A stretch of DNA of 56,197 nucleotides from a virus. The position numbers and the translations under genes were made by a program. Below are positions 21,649-29,620 of this stretch, in pieces. Under the pieces are notes generated by a model that did not search any database, had not been told where the DNA came from, and saw only the letters and a program-made list of their open reading frames with translations. The stretch is from IMG/VR virus record IMGVR_UViG_3300041809_000302, positions 1-56,197 of that record. One strand, 5' to 3'. Each line of letters starts with the position of its first letter. The first letter of the stretch is position 1.

Positions 21649-22326
21649 ATGAGCTGGGTTAACAGACTTCAAAGCATGGTCAACGGTCCTGGGATTCCTT
21701 TCCAGAACGACACTCTGTTTCAGTCAGTGGCAAACGCTCTGGCCAGTGGATCGAATACCGTCACTCTCAGCGGCTTGACGCCTACCATTTCGAAGGGCTT
21801 GATCCGCATGAAGATTTACGGCGCGGCGACCAGTCCCAGCATGACTATGCTGCAAGCCACTCTGTCCGATGGCCTGGAATTTGTTACCGTCTACTACAAC
21901 TGGCCGGGAACGGCCCTGACTTTGGCAACAGCCGCTGGCGGCACTTCGGTTGCCACTGATGGCGCCATGACTTCGGGAACCAAGGTTCTGACTTCGGCTT
22001 CGGCAAAGTTTACGTCTGCCATGGTCGGACAGAACATTTACATTCCTTCCGCGGGCGGCACAAGCGGAGCGATTGCCCTGTTGACCACGGTTGCCAGTTT
22101 CCAGAGTGCCGGCACAATCACTCTGGCGGCAGCGGCTACGAGCACGGTCACGGGCGCAACCATTACCTTGGTCGAGTCCTACTACACGGCCGGATCCGCT
22201 ACTGCTCCTGCTGGGTTTGACGTGGTAGTCCCGTTCGAAGTGGACATCAACGTTACCCGACTGGATGTGACCGAAGTCGGGGTCGGCAGCGCGATCATGG
22301 ACTTGGAGATTAGCGGCACTACGTAG
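21649..22326 (+). CDS. Probable capsid decoration or head protein
   Basis: 225 residues, ATG after AAAGGAG. Almost all beta with Thr/Ser/Ala/Gly (SGLTPTISKGLIRMKIYGAA; TSVATDGAMTSGTKVLTSAS), ending in conserved-looking VVVPFEVDINVTRLDVTEV. Directly after the coat gene and just before a strong terminator, it fits a trimeric decoration or head-fibre protein made in large amounts. Confidence 0.65.
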   Translation: MSWVNRLQSMVNGPGIPFQNDTLFQSVANALASGSNTVTLSGLTPTISKGLIRMKIYGAATSPSMTMLQATLSDGLEFVTVYYNWPGTALTLATAAGGTSVATDGAMTSGTKVLTSASAKFTSAMVGQNIYIPSAGGTSGAIALLTTVASFQSAGTITLAAAATSTVTGATITLVESYYTAGSATAPAGFDVVVPFEVDINVTRLDVTEVGVGSAIMDLEISGTT

Positions 22327-22351
22327 ACTGTAGCCATGTTGGTGAACCTCT

Positions 22352-22385
22352 GGCGGGCTTGGGCTTCGGCTCACCCGCCATTTTT
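22352..22385 (+). terminator. Rho-independent terminator after the capsid operon
   Basis: Stem GGCGGG/CCCGCC with a second stacked stem GGGC/GCTC closed by a TTCG tetraloop, followed by A-TTTTT. A textbook terminator 25 bases after the decoration gene stop. It would separate high-level head expression from the tail genes; some read-through or a new promoter is needed for what follows. Confidence 0.85.
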
Positions 22386-22413
22386 ACAAGGAGTGAAATA
22401 GGGGGGTTTCTGG

Positions 22414-24729
22414 TTGATCGAAATCGTCCAAAGCGATAACTGGGGATTCGCTAGCGATTTTGGTGTGCTGACCCCACTTCAGACGACAGCTAACTATGCT
22501 GCGACAACTCTGGCTGGCGATCTGCTGGTCGCTATCGTTGGTATCACTACCTTCGGACCAGGCGATGTTACCCCAGCCGTGAATAGTATCTCGACGCCGG
22601 GATTTACTTGGACGTTGGCGGCAAGTGCGATTTGCCCAACCACGACAATCGGTCCCAATTCCAGCCAGACTCTAATAGCAATCTATTACATCGAAAGCGC
22701 AGCTTCGATGTCTTCTGTCGTGGTCACGACCGTAGTCAGCAACTTGACAGGAACAGCAACAAGCGATGATTCAATCACAATTGACTTGATCGAGGTGAGC
22801 GGAGCGGAAGCGTCTGGAGTGGTGGATACTGAGCAGACAGCAACTGGCAATAGTCCGACCCAAGATGCCGGGAACTTAACCACTTCACAAAGTGATTTCA
22901 TCCTAGTGGTTGGTTCAACCGGTCAAGATTGGCCTAATGCGACAAATGCGGCTGGGTCTGGGTATACGTCGCTTGATTTCACAATCGCGGATAATAATTT
23001 CATCGATACTCTGCAATACCAGATCACCTCTTCCCTGGGAACATTTCCTACCGCTTTCGCTGCCGGGAGCACGGATGGCAATTGGGCGGCTGTAGCGGTC
23101 GCATTCAAAGGTAGCGCAGGAACTCTTCCGCCCACTGTCATCAGTGTTGTTCCACCAAGCGGACCAATTGCAGGCGGGACGGCGGTTACCATCACTGGAA
23201 CGAACTTCGTTTCTCCAGTAACCGTTTCGTTCGGAGGAAATGCTCCGACAAGCGTCGTTGTCGTTTCCGGTTCCAGCATCACATGCGTCACCCCGGCGCA
23301 CGCGGCGGGGCCAGTCACGGTCAGCGTTACTAGCCCATTCGGGATAGGGAGCCTTGCAAATGGCTATACCTACATTGCTCCAGAACTAGAAGTCTCGCCA
23401 TTAACGCTAAGTTTTTCGGTTTTGCAAGGTAGTTCTAACCCGGCATCTCAGAATGTTGCGGTATCTAACGGGACAGTTGGTGTCCTGAATTGGGCAGTCA
23501 CTTCCGATTCGGCTTGGCTAACGGCGTCTCCGACAAGCGGCAGTGGAGCAACGAGCGTAGCCGCGAATGTTTCGATTGCTGGGATGACATTTGGCACCTA
23601 TACCGGGCATCTGACATTCACCGCTTCAGGCAGCGCGACTAACACCCCGAACACCGTGACGGTGACGTTGGTCATCACATCCCCGATTCTCGACGTGACT
23701 CCACTGGCTTTGAGTTTCAGCGCAACGGAATACGGATCGAATCCGGCTTCGCAAAATGTCAGCGTCTCTAATGCTGGGCCGGGAACCTTGATCTGGTCAG
23801 TGAGTTCCGATTCCGCATGGCTCACACCATCACCCACCAGTGGAACAAATACGGGGACCGTAGCGGCTAACGTCTCAATTACAGGGTTGGCGGTCGGAGG
23901 ATACACGGGTCGTCTGACATTCACGGCACCCGCTCAGGAAGATTCTCCGCAAATCGTAGTAGTGACTCTTACTGTAACGGCTCCAAGTCCTGCCATTCTG
24001 GATGTCAGTCCCTTGGCATTGTTCTATTCGACAACGGAAAGTGCCGGAAATCCGACTTCGGAAACGGTTAGCGTATCAAATGGCGGGCCTCCACAGCCCA
24101 TGCCGTTCACCGTCAGTGGGATGTCTTCATGGATTACAGTTTCTCCGAATTCTAGTGACGCAGGTTTTTCGGCTGTTTCGCTCACAGTCAGCGTGAACAT
24201 TGCTGGGCTCGGCATCGGAGTTTACTACGGGAGTTTCATCGTAACCGCGTCCGGGGCAGAAGATTCTCCGCAAATCGTAGTAGTTACTCTTACTGTAATG
24301 GCTCCAAGTCCTCCGCAACCGTATCAATCAACGTGTTCCGATACTTTCAGCCAAACGGTTCCGCCGTTATGTGCGGATTATGTGCAAACAATTCAACCTA
24401 ATCTGCTTACTCCACCTAATCTGCTTACTCCAACTTATCTCGTTGACACCTCCGGCCAGCAGTGGCAGCTTGCTTGCCAGGACAATGGGCAGATAACGAC
24501 ATCCAAAGTGTCGGGGCAGGTTGCCGTCCCCTCTATCCTACTAGAAGACCAGAACGGGATGGAGGCATGGCAGTTGGCCATTATTCCAAACCCGCCTCCG
24601 TTTGGATATTGGGGGGAGCCATATCTTACGCTGGCCGTCAGTCCGTACAGCGGATTCGAATTAGAAGACGGTTCGGGTGTCATTCTGTTGGAAAGCGGAG
24701 ACGTACTCATACTAGAAAGTAGTACCTAA
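22414..24729 (+). CDS. Tail or fibre protein with IPT/TIG and three BACON domains
   Basis: 771 residues from TTG 22414 (GGGGGG seven bases upstream). Residues about 1-235 form a beta-rich domain. An IPT/TIG immunoglobulin-like domain follows (PPSGPIAGGTAVTITGTNF, about 245-325). Then come three tandem BACON-type repeats (about 328-635), each with 'PL-LSFS ... NP-SQNV-VSN ... W-SDSAWL--SPTSG ... G-YTG-LTFTA'. BACON domains are linked to carbohydrate or mucin binding. The last 135 residues contain the 62-bp repeat segment and a Leu/Asp-rich end. Probable receptor-binding or adhesion fibre. The stop overlaps the next ATG (TAATG). Confidence 0.8.
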   Translation: MIEIVQSDNWGFASDFGVLTPLQTTANYAATTLAGDLLVAIVGITTFGPGDVTPAVNSISTPGFTWTLAASAICPTTTIGPNSSQTLIAIYYIESAASMSSVVVTTVVSNLTGTATSDDSITIDLIEVSGAEASGVVDTEQTATGNSPTQDAGNLTTSQSDFILVVGSTGQDWPNATNAAGSGYTSLDFTIADNNFIDTLQYQITSSLGTFPTAFAAGSTDGNWAAVAVAFKGSAGTLPPTVISVVPPSGPIAGGTAVTITGTNFVSPVTVSFGGNAPTSVVVVSGSSITCVTPAHAAGPVTVSVTSPFGIGSLANGYTYIAPELEVSPLTLSFSVLQGSSNPASQNVAVSNGTVGVLNWAVTSDSAWLTASPTSGSGATSVAANVSIAGMTFGTYTGHLTFTASGSATNTPNTVTVTLVITSPILDVTPLALSFSATEYGSNPASQNVSVSNAGPGTLIWSVSSDSAWLTPSPTSGTNTGTVAANVSITGLAVGGYTGRLTFTAPAQEDSPQIVVVTLTVTAPSPAILDVSPLALFYSTTESAGNPTSETVSVSNGGPPQPMPFTVSGMSSWITVSPNSSDAGFSAVSLTVSVNIAGLGIGVYYGSFIVTASGAEDSPQIVVVTLTVMAPSPPQPYQSTCSDTFSQTVPPLCADYVQTIQPNLLTPPNLLTPTYLVDTSGQQWQLACQDNGQITTSKVSGQVAVPSILLEDQNGMEAWQLAIIPNPPPFGYWGEPYLTLAVSPYSGFELEDGSGVILLESGDVLILESST
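24313..24374 (+). repeat. 62-bp perfect direct repeat, copy A
   Basis: Identical to 28301-28362 and read in the same protein frame (PQPYQSTCSDTF...) in both places. The copies are 3,988 bp apart and flank the pectate-lyase-fold fibre gene. It lies inside the BACON fibre gene, just after the third BACON domain. Confidence 0.95.
24397..24432 (+). repeat. 18-bp tandem duplication
   Basis: CCTAATCTGCTTACTCCA occurs twice in tandem and encodes PNLLTP twice. Exact identity points to a recent slippage event next to repeat copy A. Confidence 0.9.
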
Positions 24730-27700
24730 TGGCAAATACAAAAATCTCAGCACTAACATTAGGCAATCCGGCGCAATCGGGCGACCTGCTCCCTATCGAC
24801 AGGTCAGGCGCGAACTTCTCTATTACCGCAGGCAGTGTTGCGTCTCTCGCCGGGGCGATACTCTCGATCGAGTACATCGTAACCAATTACGGTTGTGTAG
24901 GCAACGGCAGTACGGACAACACCGTTGCTATGAAAGCACTGCTAACCACGATTGGTAGCACCGTGGCAACCATCTGCTTCCCCCAAGGCACGTTTGTACT
25001 GGGTACATCAGGCTCGCCCGCAACTGGTGTCACGTTCCCAGCCAACATCACGTTGGACTTCACGGCGGGTGGTTCAATCAAAGTCACCACCGGAGATACG
25101 GTGACAATCGCTGGACCGGTTATCGCCGAAAGGCAACAGATATTCAATAATGCCACCGCTACTTTGGGCACCATCTCGTTCGCAGGCAACTACAAGACCA
25201 GCACATTCTTTCCCGAATGGTGGGGAGCGCTTGCAAACGGAAGTAATAACGATCTCGCAGCATTGCAAGCGTGCTCGAATGCGATACTTACCATCCAATC
25301 TATCAGTTGTGGTATCGTGTCACTCAGTTCCGGTAACTACCTCCTAGGTAGTGGAACTTGGGAGATAGGCAATGCAGGTAACCCTCAGAACCACATCGCC
25401 ATCATGGGCACGGCAGGCGGCGCAGGTGGCACCCAACTCATCAGTTATAATACGGGTACCACCCCAGTTATCTACCTCAATAACACAACCAACTGCCAGA
25501 TTAAGGATTTCACTCTTCAAGGTCTCAGCATCACTGACGGCATTGGTTTCGCCATGGGCGGTGGAGCAAGCACGGGATTAAACACCGCCAACATCGAGTT
25601 CACCAACGTCGGTGTTGTTGATTTTAACCACGGCTGGGACTGTTCTGGCGGCCTAGGAACCTCTGCGTCAATCACGCTGTCTACATGCATCATGTACTAC
25701 TGCACGGCTGGCGTCTTCGTTGACAACGACAATGCTCTGGCGATAACACTCATCAACCCCACGATATACTTTTGTACCGTGGGCGTTGATTGCGGCACTT
25801 CTGGTGTATCTATATACGGCGGTGCAGGTTCCCACAACGGGACGGACATCTCCATCACCAATTTCGGTGTAAACGTCATCAGTCAGTTCTACAGCGAAGT
25901 GGCTGGGATGTTCCTGAACCACACAGGCAGTGCAGCGTGCATGACGACCGTGGAGAACTGTCAAGTCGATGCATTAACTGGCGGGAATACTACCCCAGCC
26001 ATCAGCATCTTCCAAGGCTCGGTCACTGTAAGTAACTGCCTCTTGATGGGCACAGTTGTAATGAGTGGCCCAGGCGTCATCCTGAACTTGGTCAACAACC
26101 AAATATGCGACGCGAGCAACACGTACACAGCCACGGCTACGCCTGCGGGCATGGGACCAGGTTTCCGATGTTCTGAAGCAGGTGGAGTGTTCAACTCCAC
26201 CAACAACATGAACATCACCACCCCCGGCTTCAACCCTGTGGTTAATAGTCAGGCGGACCTAAGTATATGGCCGTCGGGCAGAGGGCTTATTACCGTTGGC
26301 AACATTGCCAGCATGACAGGCTACGGCCAAGGTGCAGCACTGACCGTCTCGTCCAATACTATCTCACCGACATCATATGCTCATCACGTCGGTAGCGGGC
26401 TGATTAAGACCATTGCACTACCGGCTGACTCCTATACAAGCGTCCAACCTAACCAGTGGTTCGTCGCTATAGCAGACGGCACGTTCTCTACGGATACGAC
26501 TAGTAACATCGCACTCGCCATCAACGCAACGGTTGGTCAAGTTGTCCTGTTCGCCTATGACCCCGGCACAGGGCTGTGGTATCCGTCATACGTCAATCCG
26601 AATTTTGCCTCTATGGGGCTAAGTCGTACATCGCCCGCACTGGTAGCACATACAGGGGCGGCAATGAGCAGTTCCGTGGCGTCCCTAACCACATCAGCCA
26701 TCAACACCACGGGCTCAAACCTGCTTGTCGTGGCGGGAAACTGCCTCTACAACACTAACCTTGTCGTGACCGACAGTTTTAATAACACATGGCAGGCACT
26801 TATATTGTATGGGAACACGGGAACTGGGACATACTTTACCCAGATATCCTATTGCTACAGCCCTACGGTTGGTGCTGGTCACACGTTCACCCTGACACCT
26901 GCTGCTGGTGCTGGCTACTACAGCGACATGGAAGTGCTTGCCTTCAGTAACATGACTGCTGGCAGCACCGTCTATCAAGCATCATCGACCGCAGGGAACC
27001 ATAACACCTCGTCCGCAACACTCCAACCGGGCAGTGTGACACCCGCTAATACCGGCGATTTAATCATCACCGCTCTATCTACGAACGAGTACTATACGAA
27101 CATCAGCATCAATGACGGCTTCATCATCACCGACCGCCCAGAAGCAACAAGCCAATGGGTAGCGGGTGCAGCAGCGTATCTGGTCACCACAAGCACAAAC
27201 GCAGTCAACCCTACGTGGTCTACCGGCCAATCGGGGGGTAGCCAATCAGCGGCCATAGCGGTGTTCAAGTCTGCTCCCTCTCTACCGACCTTCACAGGTT
27301 CTCTGGGGAATGGCACAACTGCGGCTACACAGGCGGCACTTGATGACTCCGCACTGGTCGCAACCACTGCATATACGGACTCTGCCGTAGGTGTCGAAAC
27401 TTCACGAGCGGAAGCAGCGGAAGCGTTGAAACTCCCCCTCGCGGGCGGCACGATGACTGGTGCGATAGAAATGACCAGCGGGCTCGCCATCAATTGGAAT
27501 GCGGACTCTGGCATCTCCCGCCTCGGTGCGGCATCTCTTGCTATCGGCAACGGGACTGCTGGGGATTACTCGGGCAGTCTGAGACTCACTGACGTTTCGG
27601 TGTTGACCAACAATGCATCTAGCCCAGCAATGTTGAATGTACAGAATACCAACAGCGCTGCCGAGACATACATCGGTGTTCTGAACGACTTAGGCTCCGG

Positions 27701-28172
27701 CATATATGTGGGCATTTGTGGGTCTACCTATGCCATCTCTACGTTCAGAAACGCAGCGTTGTTTGGCGTGGACGCTGGCACAAGCGCAGCCACGTCTTTC
27801 ATCATCAGCACGAATACTAACCTATCAAGTGGCGGGACTGCACCAATCTCTTTCGTTGCTGGCGGCTTCTCAGTAACCCCGCAACTCACAATCCAGCCGA
27901 GTGGGGCAATCCAAATCGGCGGGTCAGACACCTGCATCTCTCGCCTCGGTGCTGCTTCTATAGCAGTCGGCAACGGGACTGCTTCTGATGTTTCTGGAAG
28001 TTTGTCGCTGAAGACTATCCTGATGACAGCATCCGCTGGTGCTCCAACGTCCGCAGGGACAGCAGGAACCGCTGGACAGATTATCTACTATAGCGGGCTT
28101 GCCTACCTCTGCACGGTGACAGGTTCAGCAGGTTCTGCGACATGGAACAAGTTGAATCTAACAGCGGTATAG
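24729..28172 (+). CDS. Tail fibre/spike with pectate-lyase-type beta-helix
   Basis: 1147 residues. The N-terminus (MANTKISALTLGNPAQSGDL, then LPIDRSG) is a short fibre-attachment type. Residues about 55-130 (YGCVGNGSTDNTVAMKALL ... FPQGTFVLG) match the opening of the pectate-lyase-superfamily right-handed beta-helix common in phage tail spikes, followed by rung-like repeats to about 540. The C-terminal third is a fibre shaft with LKLPLAGGTMTGAIEM and two copies of a SRLGAAS-A-GNGTA unit. Predicted receptor-binding depolymerase or adhesin. The whole gene is bracketed by the 62-bp repeat, so it may be exchangeable. Confidence 0.8.
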   Translation: MANTKISALTLGNPAQSGDLLPIDRSGANFSITAGSVASLAGAILSIEYIVTNYGCVGNGSTDNTVAMKALLTTIGSTVATICFPQGTFVLGTSGSPATGVTFPANITLDFTAGGSIKVTTGDTVTIAGPVIAERQQIFNNATATLGTISFAGNYKTSTFFPEWWGALANGSNNDLAALQACSNAILTIQSISCGIVSLSSGNYLLGSGTWEIGNAGNPQNHIAIMGTAGGAGGTQLISYNTGTTPVIYLNNTTNCQIKDFTLQGLSITDGIGFAMGGGASTGLNTANIEFTNVGVVDFNHGWDCSGGLGTSASITLSTCIMYYCTAGVFVDNDNALAITLINPTIYFCTVGVDCGTSGVSIYGGAGSHNGTDISITNFGVNVISQFYSEVAGMFLNHTGSAACMTTVENCQVDALTGGNTTPAISIFQGSVTVSNCLLMGTVVMSGPGVILNLVNNQICDASNTYTATATPAGMGPGFRCSEAGGVFNSTNNMNITTPGFNPVVNSQADLSIWPSGRGLITVGNIASMTGYGQGAALTVSSNTISPTSYAHHVGSGLIKTIALPADSYTSVQPNQWFVAIADGTFSTDTTSNIALAINATVGQVVLFAYDPGTGLWYPSYVNPNFASMGLSRTSPALVAHTGAAMSSSVASLTTSAINTTGSNLLVVAGNCLYNTNLVVTDSFNNTWQALILYGNTGTGTYFTQISYCYSPTVGAGHTFTLTPAAGAGYYSDMEVLAFSNMTAGSTVYQASSTAGNHNTSSATLQPGSVTPANTGDLIITALSTNEYYTNISINDGFIITDRPEATSQWVAGAAAYLVTTSTNAVNPTWSTGQSGGSQSAAIAVFKSAPSLPTFTGSLGNGTTAATQAALDDSALVATTAYTDSAVGVETSRAEAAEALKLPLAGGTMTGAIEMTSGLAINWNADSGISRLGAASLAIGNGTAGDYSGSLRLTDVSVLTNNASSPAMLNVQNTNSAAETYIGVLNDLGSGIYVGICGSTYAISTFRNAALFGVDAGTSAATSFIISTNTNLSSGGTAPISFVAGGFSVTPQLTIQPSGAIQIGGSDTCISRLGAASIAVGNGTASDVSGSLSLKTILMTASAGAPTSAGTAGTAGQIIYYSGLAYLCTVTGSAGSATWNKLNLTAV

Positions 28173-28183
28173 GAGAATCATGC

Positions 28184-28369
28184 ATGATTAAACTCGATGC
28201 AGATTACGTCACACAGATCTTGGTCAACTCTCCCAATGGGAGCACGTTCTCAATCTTTGTGCTGAACGGCAGGCTTCAATCGATGCAGCTTACGTCACCG
28301 CCGCAACCGTATCAATCAACGTGTTCCGATACTTTCAGCCAAACGGTTCCGCCGTTATGTGCAGGATAA
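28184..28369 (+). CDS. 61-aa ORF ending in the duplicated segment
   Basis: ATG 28184 with AGGAG upstream. MIKLDADYVTQILVNSPNGS then FSIFVLNGRLQSMQLTSP, followed by the 20-residue repeat shared with the BACON fibre, and a stop. The repeat is in the same frame in both proteins, so it is either a used peptide (perhaps a docking tag) or the scar of a cassette exchange. Confidence 0.5.
   Translation: MIKLDADYVTQILVNSPNGSTFSIFVLNGRLQSMQLTSPPQPYQSTCSDTFSQTVPPLCAG
28301..28362 (+). repeat. 62-bp perfect direct repeat, copy B
   Basis: Second copy of the sequence at 24313-24374, ending seven bases before the stop of the 61-aa ORF and ten before the next gene. Confidence 0.95.
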
Positions 28370-28372
28370 ATT

Positions 28373-29608
28373 ATGCCAACTGTTGGTGACATCTTATTTG
28401 CGGTGCGGTCGAAGATTCCAGACATGCCTCCCGCTTTGCCTGCTGCGACGTTAGGCCTGAATGCGGCTATTTCTGCGCCAGCGACAATCACTCCGGGAAC
28501 TTACTTTTTTGTTGTGACTCAGAGAAATCCCTGGGGTGAAACTCTACCTTCAGCCGAGGGAACAGCGACAATAACATCAGGGAATGGATGGAATATTGAA
28601 TCTCCAATCCTACCCTCAACGAGCATTTTACGAGTTTACTTGACGCTTCCAGGCGGAGTTTCGGGAAGCGAGATCCAGTATTTTGAAACAAACATTGTTT
28701 CTGGATCAAACTGGTTTGGAACCATTCAGTCACCGTGCACTGGATTTGGCTTGCCTCCCACTCGTTCAACCGCATGGCTGATGGATTCCGACGGCCCGCA
28801 GTTTGGAGTTTCTACCGTCTATCAATGGCTGAACGAAGCGCTTGCCAAGTTCTCCCGGGCAGTTGGCGGGATGCAAGACTATTGCGGAGTCCCTACGCAG
28901 GCCGGCCAGCCCATGTATGTGGTTCCCGGACAGTGGGCAGAAATCTCGGATGTCTGGTATGGAGGTTACTGGGTTCAAGGCGGGAAACTGGCAGAATATT
29001 TCCGCCGGAACACGATCACTTCTTCCGTGCTGAATAAAGTTCAGATCTCCGTGAGAACCCAGCAACAGGTGATCGAAGTCTATCCACAACCGGATCGTAA
29101 TGCCGGGGTAACAACCACGGCACAGAACATGCTGGCAACCGACACCGCGGTAGCCGTTTATAATCCCGGCGCCTTTTATCTGCCCTTCGGATTCTGCCAG
29201 ATAGGGACAGAGATTTGCGCGTACGCCACTACGTCCTTGACTGGCCTGATCCGTGGCCTGGGATCAACTTACGCCCAGGCATGGCCCGCCGGTACGACTG
29301 TAACCGAACTGAGTCTTTTCTGGGATGGAAAACGATTGACTCTTAACAAGTATTGTCCCGGCAGTGCTTTGATGAACCTTGCCGCTCCCCAAGGCTGGGT
29401 CGCATGTCTGCCAAATTACATGCTGGCGCAAGCAAAGAAATCAGAACTGGATCTAGAAGCGGCGGACAAACTGGAAAAGACGTTCTTTGAGGAAGCAAAA
29501 GCGTGGATGGAGGCAAATCGTCCAGTCAACCGCTTCGTTCAGGTTGGCGGGCAGAGAGGAACCATGGCGTTTGACACGGTTTTAGATCAAGGTGTCATAG
29601 TACCTTAG
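28373..29608 (+). CDS. Head-to-tail adaptor/connector-like protein with Fn3-like insert
   Basis: 411 residues. The start MPTVGDILFAVRSKIPDMPP and the segment STVYQWLNEALAKFSRAVGG resemble podoviral gp4-like or tubular adaptor proteins that begin with helices docking on the portal; later WAEISDVWYGGY and VQISVRTQQQVIEVYPQPDR are beta strands. Residues about 30-120 look like an immunoglobulin/Fn3 insert (GTYFFVVTQRNPWGETLPSA). The C-terminal helix is acidic. Assigned from order and pattern. Confidence 0.6.
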   Translation: MPTVGDILFAVRSKIPDMPPALPAATLGLNAAISAPATITPGTYFFVVTQRNPWGETLPSAEGTATITSGNGWNIESPILPSTSILRVYLTLPGGVSGSEIQYFETNIVSGSNWFGTIQSPCTGFGLPPTRSTAWLMDSDGPQFGVSTVYQWLNEALAKFSRAVGGMQDYCGVPTQAGQPMYVVPGQWAEISDVWYGGYWVQGGKLAEYFRRNTITSSVLNKVQISVRTQQQVIEVYPQPDRNAGVTTTAQNMLATDTAVAVYNPGAFYLPFGFCQIGTEICAYATTSLTGLIRGLGSTYAQAWPAGTTVTELSLFWDGKRLTLNKYCPGSALMNLAAPQGWVACLPNYMLAQAKKSELDLEAADKLEKTFFEEAKAWMEANRPVNRFVQVGGQRGTMAFDTVLDQGVIVP

Positions 29609-29620
29609 AATGAACAACTT

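Noticed and set aside
20584-21672. Long minus-strand frame (362 aa) opposite the capsid gene
   Set aside because: The plus frame has capsid-like order, ribosome site and neighbours; the antisense frame is Arg/Val-rich with no domain pattern.
24729-28172. Diversity-generating retroelement target in the fibre gene
   Set aside because: No reverse transcriptase, template repeat or adenine-biased variable region is visible in the window.
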